A stretch of DNA of 24,318 bases from a virus, in IMG/VR virus record IMGVR_UViG_3300008261_000155, positions 1 to 24,318 of that record. One strand, given 5' to 3'. Below are positions 1-8,900 of the stretch, piece after piece (positions within the stretch are counted from its first letter, which is position 1; each line of letters begins with the position of its first letter). The translations under genes and the position numbers were made by a program. The notes beneath the pieces were generated by a model, which was given only the letters and a program-made list of their open reading frames with translations, was not told the origin of the DNA and ran no database searches.

Positions 1-16
1 GCACAGAAGAAAAAAG

Positions 17-1006
17 ATGATGAAAATAAAAAAGATGAACAATAATATGGAAAATAAAGTAGAACCAATTTTAGAAACAAATCCTGATAGATTTGTAGTA
101 TTCCCAATCCAATACCACGATATTTGGGAATTTTACGCACAACACAAAGCAGCGTTTTGGACGGCTGAAGAATTTGATTTAAGTGATGATATCAGAGATT
201 GGAGTAATTTATCAGATAATGAAAAATATTTCATTAAAAATATTTTAGCATTTTTTGCGGCATCTGATGGTATTGTTAATGAAAACATTGCTGAGAACTT
301 CGCAAGAGAGGTTCAGTTTCCTGAAGCTAAGTTTTTCTATGGATTTCAAGTTGCTATGGAGAATGAACATTCTTTAACTTATTCTTTATTAATTGATACT
401 TATATCACAGACTCAAAAGAAAAGGACGATTGTTTCCACGCGATTGACAGACTACCGGCAGTTCAGAAAAAAGCTAAATGGGCTTTAGATTGGATTGAAA
501 ACGCATCGTTTCAAGAACGATTGATAGCGTTTGTCGCTGTTGAAGGAATCTTTTTTTCAGGTTCGTTCTGTTCAATATTTTGGTTAAAATCAAGAGGGAT
601 TATGCAAGGATTATGTGATGCTAACTCATTAATTTTTAAAGATGAGAATCTTCATTGTGATTTCGCAATTCACTTGTTAAATAACCATATTGTCAACAAA
701 CCAAGTGAGAAAAGAATTAAAGAAATATTACTTTCAGCGTTAGAGATTGAAAAGGAGTTTATAACTGAATCACTACCTGTATCATTAATTGGGATGAATT
801 CTAATTTAATGAAACAATATTTAGAGTTCGTTGTTGATGGTTTATTATATAAGTTAGGTTGTAGTAAAGAATTTAATGTCGAACAACCTTTCAAATTTAT
901 GGAACAGATTGCGGTTGAAACTAAAGGTAATTTCTTTGAAAATAGAACACTTGAATATCAAAAGGCGAAATTGAATGAAACAATTTCTTTTACTGATGAG
1001 TTTTAA
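17..1006 (+). CDS. nrdB: Class Ia ribonucleotide reductase small (beta, R2) subunit
   Basis: This is the radical-bearing subunit that works with the NrdA product to reduce ribonucleoside diphosphates to deoxyribonucleotides in the cytoplasm. The di-iron ligands can all be placed at D84, E115, H118, E176, E210 and H213, and the radical tyrosine at Y122 (ENEHSLTY). The protein resembles the eukaryotic-like R2 group, with blocks such as [12 protein letters not shown] and [11 protein letters not shown]. At 329 aa it has the normal family length, and it ends in an acidic-aromatic tail (SFTDEF) of the kind that docks on R1. The start is uncertain: ATG codons at 17, 20, 35 and 47 are all in frame, no ribosome binding site decides between them, and conserved sequence only begins near residue 23. 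The gene lies 18 bases before nrdA, so B precedes A, the reverse of the common bacterial and T4 order. It is very likely functional. Confidence 0.96.
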   Translation: MMKIKKMNNNMENKVEPILETNPDRFVVFPIQYHDIWEFYAQHKAAFWTAEEFDLSDDIRDWSNLSDNEKYFIKNILAFFAASDGIVNENIAENFAREVQFPEAKFFYGFQVAMENEHSLTYSLLIDTYITDSKEKDDCFHAIDRLPAVQKKAKWALDWIENASFQERLIAFVAVEGIFFSGSFCSIFWLKSRGIMQGLCDANSLIFKDENLHCDFAIHLLNNHIVNKPSEKRIKEILLSALEIEKEFITESLPVSLIGMNSNLMKQYLEFVVDGLLYKLGCSKEFNVEQPFKFMEQIAVETKGNFFENRTLEYQKAKLNETISFTDEF

Positions 1007-1024
1007 TAAAATATTATAATCATT

Positions 1025-3439
1025 ATGATGTCATTAAAAATTAAAAAAAGAAACGGGGAGAAACAATCATTTAATCCTCAAAAAATTTACAACAGAGTTA
1101 AAAAGGCCGCCAAAGGTCTTAATGTTAACTTTGATGAGATTTTTATTAAAGTGACAACTTCTCTACCAACTGAGGGTTATATCACAACAAAAGAATTGGA
1201 TAAATTGGTGTATGAGATTGCGTCATCATACACCGGTAGTCATCACGACTATTCACGATTAGCGTCATCAGTTGCTATCTCATCGTATCACAAAGATACG
1301 GTTGATAGTTTTAGTGAAACTATGCACACATTACATAGTGAAGGTGTTGTTCACGATAATTTAATGAGTGTTATCGAGAAATACGGACCAAGTAATATTG
1401 ATTCAATTATTAATCACGAGAATGATTATAACTTTGACTTTTTTGCTTGGAAAGCGTTACAAGAAATGTATTTGTTGAAGTTACCGAATGGTAAGGTTGT
1501 TGAACGACCACAACATATGTATATGAGGATTGCGTTGTGGGTGACTGATAGTTACGAAGAGGCGGTTGATTATTACAAATCATTGTCAGAACAAAGAATT
1601 TCTAAAGCGACACCAATTATGATTAACTCAGGAACGTTAATCCCTCAGTTAGCATCTTGTGTGTTACATTACAACAATTCGGATTCAAGACAAGGTTTGT
1701 TAGGTACTTTAAATGATATCTCAACATACTCATCTGACGCTGCAGGTATTGGATTATGTATGTCAAACCAAAGAAGTAAAGAAAGTCGTATAACTACTTC
1801 AGGTGGTTTTGCGGGTGGATTATTAAAGTATCTTAAAATTGTTAATGAATCATTAAGATTCTTTAATCAACAAGGTAGAAGACCTGGTAGTGCGGCTATC
1901 TACATCGAACCTTGGCATAAAGATATCTTTGATTTATTGGATATCAAAAAGAATACAGGTAAAGATGAGTTGAGAGCAAGAGATTTATTTACTGCATTGT
2001 GGATTCCTGATAACTTTATGAAGGCGGTTAGAAATAATTCTGATTGGTATTTGTTCTGTCCTAATGATATTAAGAAGGCAGGATTGAAACCATTACAAGA
2101 GTCTTACGGTTCTGAGTATGAAGAAACTTATGAGAAAGCGGTTGAGTTAGGTCTTGGTAAAAAAGTAAGTGCAACTGAAATTTGGACTAAGATTATTGAG
2201 TCTCAAATTGAAACAGGTGTTCCTTATTTATGTTCTAAAGATAACGCAAATAGAAAAACTAACCACCAAAATATTGGGGTTATTCACCAATCTAACTTAT
2301 GTGCTGAAATTTTCCAATACACAGATGAAGAAACTACAGCAATCTGTACGTTATCATCAATGGTGTTGAAAAACTTTATTGTTGAAGGTAAATTTGATTT
2401 CAAATTATTGTTTGATGAGGTAAGAAAGGTTACAAGAACTTTAAATAAAGTAATTAATATTAATAGTTACTCAACTGAGAAAGGAAGAAAAGGTGGTTTA
2501 GAACAAAGAGCAATTGCTATCGGGGTTCAAGGATTAGCTGACGTATTTTATTTATTAGATTACGTATTCACATCTGAGGAGGCGAGAAATTTAAACAAAC
2601 AAATTTTCGAAACTATCTACTTTGCAGCAATCACTGAAAGTAACCAATTATGTATTGAAGAAAAATATGCACCTTATGAATACTTCAAAGGTTCACCTAT
2701 GTCAAAAGGGGAATTCCAATTTGATATGTGGGGGATGACTGAGGATGATTTATCAGGAATGTGGGATTGGACTTCATTAAAAGAAAGTGTAATGAAATAC
2801 GGTGTATGTAATTCATTATTCACGGCTCAAATGCCTGTTGCGTCTTCAGCAAAAATTACAGGTTCATTTGAAATGACAGAACCCGCTCATTCGGCATTGT
2901 TTAACAGACGAGTTGTAGGTGGTGAGATTTTGATAGTAAATAAGTACTTAATACAAGATTTTGAAAAATTAGGAATTTGGTCTGAAGATTTGAAAAATGA
3001 TATCATACTAAATGAGGGTTCAATTCAGAACGTTAATTTTAATCATTATCTTGATGTTGAGGACAAAAATTACAACAAGAAAGTTAAACGAATAGAACAC
3101 TTAATGTCTAAGTATAAAACGATTTGGGAGATTTCACAAAGAGAATTGATTGATATGGCGGCTGACAGAGCTCCATATATTGACCAATCACAATCAATGA
3201 ACATCTATATGAGTAACCCAACATTGTCAAAAATTACCTCATCTCACTTTCACGGTTGGGAGAGAGGGTTAAAGACTTTAAGTTATTATATCCGAACTAA
3301 AGCGATTTCGACGGGGGCTAAACACTTAGCGGTGGATATCTCAAAAAGAGAAAAACCTGTGAAAGAAAAACCAACAGTTGATGTGATACCACAAAAACCT
3401 CAAGATTCAGAATTTGAATGTTTTGGGTGTTCATCTTAA
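1025..3439 (+). CDS. nrdA: Class Ia ribonucleotide reductase large (alpha, R1) subunit
   Basis: This is the catalytic and allosteric subunit of ribonucleoside-diphosphate reductase. An N-terminal ATP-cone is visible at residues 4-95 (IKKRNGEKQ). The active-site cysteines are C212 (PQLASCVL) and C441 (ICTLSS), with N424, C426 (thiyl radical) and E428 in SNLCAEI. The radical-transfer tyrosines are Y754/Y755 (LSYYIRT). The substrate-site loop MPVASSAKITG is at 603-613, and the C-terminal redox pair is C799/C802 (CFGC), which passes electrons in from thioredoxin or glutaredoxin. The length of 804 aa is normal for the eukaryotic-like NrdA group. It is presumably co-transcribed with nrdB and is followed by a strong intrinsic terminator. 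ATG codons at 1025 and 1028 are equally possible starts. No intein, intron or frameshift is seen, and every residue needed for activity is present. Confidence 0.97.
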   Translation: MMSLKIKKRNGEKQSFNPQKIYNRVKKAAKGLNVNFDEIFIKVTTSLPTEGYITTKELDKLVYEIASSYTGSHHDYSRLASSVAISSYHKDTVDSFSETMHTLHSEGVVHDNLMSVIEKYGPSNIDSIINHENDYNFDFFAWKALQEMYLLKLPNGKVVERPQHMYMRIALWVTDSYEEAVDYYKSLSEQRISKATPIMINSGTLIPQLASCVLHYNNSDSRQGLLGTLNDISTYSSDAAGIGLCMSNQRSKESRITTSGGFAGGLLKYLKIVNESLRFFNQQGRRPGSAAIYIEPWHKDIFDLLDIKKNTGKDELRARDLFTALWIPDNFMKAVRNNSDWYLFCPNDIKKAGLKPLQESYGSEYEETYEKAVELGLGKKVSATEIWTKIIESQIETGVPYLCSKDNANRKTNHQNIGVIHQSNLCAEIFQYTDEETTAICTLSSMVLKNFIVEGKFDFKLLFDEVRKVTRTLNKVININSYSTEKGRKGGLEQRAIAIGVQGLADVFYLLDYVFTSEEARNLNKQIFETIYFAAITESNQLCIEEKYAPYEYFKGSPMSKGEFQFDMWGMTEDDLSGMWDWTSLKESVMKYGVCNSLFTAQMPVASSAKITGSFEMTEPAHSALFNRRVVGGEILIVNKYLIQDFEKLGIWSEDLKNDIILNEGSIQNVNFNHYLDVEDKNYNKKVKRIEHLMSKYKTIWEISQRELIDMAADRAPYIDQSQSMNIYMSNPTLSKITSSHFHGWERGLKTLSYYIRTKAISTGAKHLAVDISKREKPVKEKPTVDVIPQKPQDSEFECFGCSS

Positions 3440-3456
3440 AAAAACCGTAAATTATG

Positions 3457-3490
3457 AAAACTCTCGGCAATGTCGAGAGTTTTTTATTTT
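3457..3490 (+). terminator. Rho-independent terminator after nrdBA
   Basis: A perfect inverted repeat pairs AAAACTCTCG (3457-3466) with CGAGAGTTTT (3474-3483) around the 7-base loop GCAATGT. It is followed by a T-rich run (3480-3490, six Ts, A, four Ts). The stem holds the only GC-rich patch in the neighbourhood. It separates the nucleotide-metabolism pair from the baseplate genes. The A-rich/T-rich flanks make it partly symmetrical, so it could work in both directions, although no opposing gene is seen. Confidence 0.9.
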
Positions 3491-3535
3491 ATAACGTTAT
3501 ACAAAAAATTTATAACGACATTATATTTATGTTAT
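3484..3535 (+). promoter_or_regulatory. Putative promoter/operator region before the baseplate genes
   Basis: This short AT-rich gap follows the terminator and precedes a run of about 20 kb of same-strand structural genes, so a promoter is expected here. It contains the perfect 10-bp palindrome ATAACGTTAT (3491-3500). It also has a 9-nt direct repeat TTTATAACG at 3488-3496 and 3509-3517, spaced 21 bp start to start, which is about two helical turns. No Bacteroidota sigma-A type TAnnTTTG box and no exact T4-type TATAAATA box is found. Its role as a promoter is inferred from position and structure only. Confidence 0.45.
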
Positions 3536-3994
3536 ATGGCAGAAGGATTAACATATGGTATTAATTTTCCCTTTAGGGATTCGTATGATGGTAAATATCT
3601 TGATTTATCAAACACGAATAGGGAAGAGATACGTTCAAATCTAATTCATTTATTACTAACAAGAAAAGGTACTCGATATTATTTACCTGATTTTGGTACA
3701 AGATTGTATGAGTATTTATTTGAACCATTAGATGGACCAACTTTTTCACAAATAGAATCTGAAATTAGGGATTCTGTTAAAGAATATATTCCCGGTATTA
3801 CAATTACTAAATTAGAGGTAACACCAGCGTCAGAGGGTGAGGAAGATAAAGGAACGTTTGTTAATGGTAATGATGAACGAGTTTTTAGAGTACCTGGTAT
3901 TGGAACAAAAGAACACACTGCAAAAATTAAAATTGATTACTTGTTAAACGATGACGCGTTCAACTCAAGTGATTTTGTTATTATAAATTTATAA
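3536..3994 (+). CDS. Baseplate wedge protein, gp25/GPW family
   Basis: This 152-aa protein is a gp25-type wedge component (T4 gp25, P2 W, Afp9), which links the baseplate to the sheath and seeds sheath assembly. The family signature sits at residues 41-64: a basic RKGTRYYLPDFGTRLYEYLF block in which the R-x(4)-P-x-FG core is typical. The start is set at ATG 3536 (MAEGLTYG). An in-frame ATG at 3470 would begin inside the terminator loop and add 22 residues that look like translated non-coding DNA. An acidic insertion (GEEDKG...NGNDE, about residues 100-116) sits in the C-terminal half, making the protein slightly longer than T4 gp25 (about 132 aa). The next gene starts one base after the stop codon. 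The family call is firm. Confidence 0.9.
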   Translation: MAEGLTYGINFPFRDSYDGKYLDLSNTNREEIRSNLIHLLLTRKGTRYYLPDFGTRLYEYLFEPLDGPTFSQIESEIRDSVKEYIPGITITKLEVTPASEGEEDKGTFVNGNDERVFRVPGIGTKEHTAKIKIDYLLNDDAFNSSDFVIINL

Positions 3995-3995
3995 T

Positions 3996-5834
3996 ATGGC
4001 TAATAAAAAGATTTCGTATACTACAAGAGATTTTCAGTCAATAAGAACTGAGTTAATTAATTTTACAAGAACGTATTACCCCGATTTAATTGAGAACGTA
4101 AATGATGCTGCGATTTTCTCGGTGTTTTTAGATTTGAATGCCGCGGTTACGGATAATCTACATTTCAACATTGATAGAAGTATTCAGGAAACGGTATTAC
4201 AATATGCTCAACAAAGGTCTTCAATATATAATATAGCAAGAACCTATGGTTTAAAAATACCGGGTCAAAGACCTTCAGTTGCCTTAGTTGATTTGTCAAT
4301 AACAGTTCCTGCTTACGGAGATAAGGAAGATTTAAGATACTGTGGTATATTAAGACGAGGTTCTCAGGTAAATGGTGCTGGACAAGCTTTTGAGACTGTA
4401 TATGATATTGATTTTGCATCACCGATTAGTGGGGATGGTTTTCCTAATCGTTTAAAAATCCCTAATTTTGACTCGAACAATAAGTTAATTAATTATACTA
4501 TAGTTAAAAGAGAAACCGTAGTTAATGGTGTTACAAAGGTTTTTAAAAAGGTAATAACACCTAACGATGTTAAACCTTTCTATGAAGTGTTTTTACCTGA
4601 CAAAAATGTTTTAGGTGTGACAAGTGTATTATTAAAAGATGGTACACAATACGGTAATGTTCCTTCAAACCAAGAGTTCTTAGGTTTAGATAATAGATGG
4701 TATGAAGTTAAAGCGTTAGCTGAAGATAGAGTATTTGTTGAAGACCCAACTAAAGTTTCGGATAGTCCTGGTATTAAAGTTGGTAAATATCTGTCGGTAA
4801 CTAATAAATTTATTAGTGAATTCACACCTGAAGGTTATTTTAAAATGACATTTGGTGGTGGTAGTCAATCCGCTGACGAACAATTAAGAGAGTTTGCTAG
4901 AAACGGGTATAATCTAAATTTATACAAATATTCAAATAACTTCGCATTAGGTAGTACATTAAAATCAAATACAACACTATTCGTTCAGTATAGAGTTGGT
5001 GGAGGTCAAGTTAGTAACTTGGGTGTTAATGTTATAACACAAATTGGTACAGTATCGTTTTTTGTTAACGGACCATCTGAGTCAGTAAACACGAATGTTG
5101 TTAACTCATTGTCTTGTAATAACGTAACTGCCGCGATTGGTGGGGCTGATTACCCAACAATAGAAGAAGTTAGAAACTTAGTTGGGTTTAACTTCTCGGC
5201 TCAAAACAGAGCTGTTACGGTTAACGATTATGACTCTTTAATTAGAACAATGCCATCACAATTCGGTGCTCCTGCTAAAGTCGCAATTACTGAAGAAAAC
5301 AACAAAATTATTATTAAAATGTTATCATACGATGAGAATGGTAAGTTAACTGAAATTGTTTCAGATACGTTAAAAAACAATGTTGCTAATTATCTATCTA
5401 ACTATCGAATGATGAATGACTACATATCGGTTCAGGTTGCGAATGTTATAGATTTATCTTTCACTATTGATGTTGTTTTGGAAAGTAGTCAAAACCAAGG
5501 TTCATTAATTAGTCAAGTAATTAATATTGTATCTGATTATTTCGAACCGGGTAATAGACAAATGGGTGAGAATGTTAATGTGTCTGAAATTAGAAGATTA
5601 ATACAAGCAACTAATGGTGTTGTAAGTGTTGCGGGTATATCCGTATTTAATAAAGTTGGGGGTCAATATTCGTCATCTCAAACGTCTCAAAGATATCTTG
5701 ATAAAGATACAAGAGAGATTGAATTAATTGATGAAACTATATTTGCAGAACCAAGTCAAACATACCAAATTAGATATCCTGGTAATGACATTAACATCCG
5801 AGTTAAGAATCTATCAGCAACTAATTTTAGTTGA
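3996..5834 (+). CDS. Baseplate wedge protein, T4 gp6 / Baseplate_J-like
   Basis: This 612-aa protein matches the T4 gp6 group, which forms the ring of wedge dimers around the baseplate hub and belongs to the wider P2 J / Afp11 family. The N-terminus carries the typical pattern of a YTTRDFQSIRTEL segment, a TRTYYPDLIENVNDAAIF segment and a DLNAAVTDNLHFNIDR segment (residues 8-63). The family's Baseplate_J-like core follows, with GGADYPTIEEVRNLVGFNF and a YDSLIRTMPSQFG segment in the second half (roughly residues 380-425). The length is close to T4 gp6 (660 aa). It directly follows the gp25-like gene, as J follows W in P2. It is probably assembled in the host cytoplasm with the gp25-like protein. 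No defects are seen. Confidence 0.88.
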   Translation: MANKKISYTTRDFQSIRTELINFTRTYYPDLIENVNDAAIFSVFLDLNAAVTDNLHFNIDRSIQETVLQYAQQRSSIYNIARTYGLKIPGQRPSVALVDLSITVPAYGDKEDLRYCGILRRGSQVNGAGQAFETVYDIDFASPISGDGFPNRLKIPNFDSNNKLINYTIVKRETVVNGVTKVFKKVITPNDVKPFYEVFLPDKNVLGVTSVLLKDGTQYGNVPSNQEFLGLDNRWYEVKALAEDRVFVEDPTKVSDSPGIKVGKYLSVTNKFISEFTPEGYFKMTFGGGSQSADEQLREFARNGYNLNLYKYSNNFALGSTLKSNTTLFVQYRVGGGQVSNLGVNVITQIGTVSFFVNGPSESVNTNVVNSLSCNNVTAAIGGADYPTIEEVRNLVGFNFSAQNRAVTVNDYDSLIRTMPSQFGAPAKVAITEENNKIIIKMLSYDENGKLTEIVSDTLKNNVANYLSNYRMMNDYISVQVANVIDLSFTIDVVLESSQNQGSLISQVINIVSDYFEPGNRQMGENVNVSEIRRLIQATNGVVSVAGISVFNKVGGQYSSSQTSQRYLDKDTREIELIDETIFAEPSQTYQIRYPGNDINIRVKNLSATNFS

Positions 5835-5905
5835 TGATTTATTTTGAAAATTTATGGACTATCTTTTAAAAATAGTATATAAACTATTTATTTTAAAAGA
5901 AAATA
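5835..5905 (+). promoter_or_regulatory. Intergenic leader with AT hairpin and conserved AAAAGA motif
   Basis: This 71-base gap is unusually long for the region. It contains an AT-only hairpin, AAATAGT (5870-5876) pairing with ACTATTT (5883-5889) around ATATAA. An upstream ACTAT (5859-5863) can instead pair with ATAGT (5872-5876), so two structures compete. The hairpin is followed by TATTTATTTTAAAAGA (5885-5900), five bases before the next ATG. Nearly the same string occurs before the gene at 15527. The region could be a late promoter, a leader controlling translation, or both. The T-run after the hairpin is too weak for a confident terminator. Confidence 0.4.
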
Positions 5906-8900
5906 ATGTCAAATTCATACAGAATAAGAACAACGGTAGGTGTTGATAAATCAATTAGAGTTAAGTTAGACCAAGATTTTGAATCACTTGAAGTGTTATC
6001 AATCAAAGTACTTCAAAGTGATGTTTATAACAGAAGATGTTCTGATTATGGTGTCATCATTGGTAGGGTGAGTGTTAATAATGGTTTTGGAATACCAAAT
6101 GCGAAAATTTCGGTATTTGTACCATTATCAGATGCTGATGTAATTAATAATCCAATAATTGCTGATTTATATCCTTATAAAAACTTAACACAGTTAAATG
6201 GTGACGGATTCCTTTACAACTTATTACCGTCAGAACAATCGTACAGTAATCACGTACCAACAGGTTCATTCTTTACCCGTAACGAGGTTTTAACTAATTC
6301 AACTAAAGTTGAAATTTACGACAAATATTATAAGTATAATTCAGTTACAAACGAAAGTGGTGATTATATGATATTAGGAGTTCCTCTTGGGTCTCAAACT
6401 GTTGTTGTTAATATTGATTTATCGGATATAGGCGAGTTTTCATTATCACCTCAAGATATGATACGAATGGGTATAGCAACACCACAACAAGTGGATGGTA
6501 CTAAATTCAAATCATCTAGTAATTTAAATGAATTACCTCAAATTATAACCATTAATAGAAATATAACGGTTGAACCGTTTTGGGGTGATGAGAATGTTTG
6601 TGAGGTTGGTATTACAAGAACGGATTTTGATTTATCCGCTGAGAAAAATATTAATATTCAGCCGACCTCAATTTTTATGGGGTCAATAATATCATCAAAT
6701 GAAGACCACGCTTTAAAACTTAAATGTAAACCCGCATTAAAATCAGGTAGTTTATGTTCTTTGGTTACAGGTCCGGGTCAAATCCAAGCGATAAGACAGA
6801 CAATTAAAACCGATATCAATGGACGACCGGCATTAGAAGTTGCGTCATTTGAGGAAGGTGGTCAAGTTATAGATGATAATGGTGCGTGGATGTTTGATGT
6901 TCCTATGAATTTAGATTACGTTGTTACCAATGAATTTGGTGAACAAGTATTATCAAATGACCCTAAAAAAGGTATACCAACTAAAGGTAGGTATAGATTT
7001 AAGGTGATGTGGAATCAACCAACAGATTTGGGTGCTAGAATAAAAAGGGCTAATTTTTTAGTTCCAAATATCAAAGAATATGGGTGGACATCACCTAGTG
7101 GTAATGACCCATTAACAGGAAGACCTGCGGGTAGTACGGGTAAGTTTGGTAATCTTGATAACCCTTGTGATTATACTAGTACATTACCTTTAACTGATAA
7201 TGCGAGAGCTGCTAAAGCGTCGTATGCTTTTAGTCTTGATTGGGATGATTATGGTCAAACTGATAATTTAGGGAATATAACACCTTTAGGTCAATCAATG
7301 ATATTAGAGGCTATAAATTGTCAAGATAGGTTCTTTGAGATGCAATATAATAAAGTGTATACAGTGTCTCAATTAATTAGTGAGTTTCGTAGAGGAGATT
7401 CGAATAATAGAATTATTGCTATTAAAAATATATTAGATGATACTTGTGAATCAACAAACAATAAGTTCCCATCTAATGACGGTATGTATAGGATTGATAT
7501 CATATTCATATTATTTCAAGTATTGATGATAATAGCGTATGTAATTTTATTTATTGTTATTTTTGTCTTTCACTTATATATGTGGGTATTATGTAAAATA
7601 ATACTACCTATTATGAGATTTTTAAGGGATTTTTGGTGTTGGTTAGCAACAGTTGGGTTTGATAACAGTTTCTTTAGTTGGCATCCATTTGATACTTGGG
7701 CTAATCCAAAATGTAATGATTTAAAAGAAAAAGTTAAAAATTTGGAAGATAAGTGTGCTAACACTACATTACCATTACCTAATATGACTTATCCTGATTG
7801 TGAATTATGTTCTTGTGACCCTGAAGAACCTAAAAAAACACCACCGGACCCAAATGATATTTCAAATCAATCAAGTAATTCAGTATATGCTGATGTTACA
7901 CTTGGTGCGATGTATGGACCTAGACCTTATAATAGTACTGATAGTAGTCCTGGTTCATTTACTCCGTGGAAATCTGACGATTATTTATTTATTAGTGGTG
8001 TTTATTCTAAAGGTACGACTAATGATAAAGGAAATCCTGGGTCAATGGCTACTTATGATTATGGTAATAATAAAATTATTCTAAACTCAACTGATTTACC
8101 TTGGCACGAAAGATTTAACTTGTTTAATGTTAAAGCTAAATATTTTGATTCATCGTCTGATAATCCGGGTGGTGGTGTGAATAGAATTGGTGTTAGATTT
8201 AATACCGCAATGAATGGTGGTGATTTAGGTACATCATCAACATTACCAAACACTAATTGTCATATGGATAATGTTATTGCGGTTGTTATGGATGCTAGTG
8301 AGGCGTCAACTTTCCCTGTTGGAGGTATGTTTACAACTGTTGACCCTACAAAATCTCAAGATACGAATTTGAGTAACGTGATACCCTCAAATGATTTAGG
8401 GACTAATAGTATTACTGGTAAAACTATTGGAGTACCATATAATGGTAACCTTAAAATAAATGTGGAAACAATTACAATTAATTATGCTGACCCTAATCAA
8501 GGGTTTGCGAATACAGGTCAGGGTTCAAATTTATCTACAACGTATAAAGTAACAGGTAGTTCTGAATCAACCTATCACAAGTTCAATATTGACTTAGAAT
8601 ACCTTCAAGTCATTCATAATGAATCATTATCTAAATACGTTGTTGATGTATTAGCGTTATCTCCTAATTTAGGAAATTCATTTTATACTAGGGTGATTAA
8701 TGGGGGTTATTATATCGCGGCAACTCAAGATGTTACCGTTAATTACGGTAACTTTAATGCTTTTAGTTACGATTTACAGGCGTGGTATGGTGCTTATTAT
8801 AGTAATCTGACCTCAACACCTCATTATCCAATACGTAAGTATTTTAAAGATTCGGATAATTTAAGAGTTGTGTTTTTTGTTAGGGGTGTTGACCCTAATT

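Noticed and set aside
670-894. Minus-strand open frame antisense to nrdB
   Set aside because: It lies wholly within a gene with intact catalytic residues and has no recognisable product. The same applies to the minus-strand frames near 3679, 4165, 4580, 7570, 8059, 14446 and 18817.
3470-3535. ATG at 3470 as the start of the gp25-like gene
   Set aside because: It lies in the loop of a strong intrinsic terminator and would add 22 residues of unlikely sequence. The family's N-terminus fits ATG 3536.
5837-5847. Bacteroidota sigma-A promoter (TAnnTTTG) in the gap before 5906
   Set aside because: TATTTTG is one base short of the -7 consensus and no suitably spaced TTG element supports it.
7499-7654. 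Frameshift or insertion of a small membrane-protein gene into the 1934-aa gene
   Set aside because: The reading frame is open before and after, with similar codon use and no duplicated target or inverted repeats at the borders.
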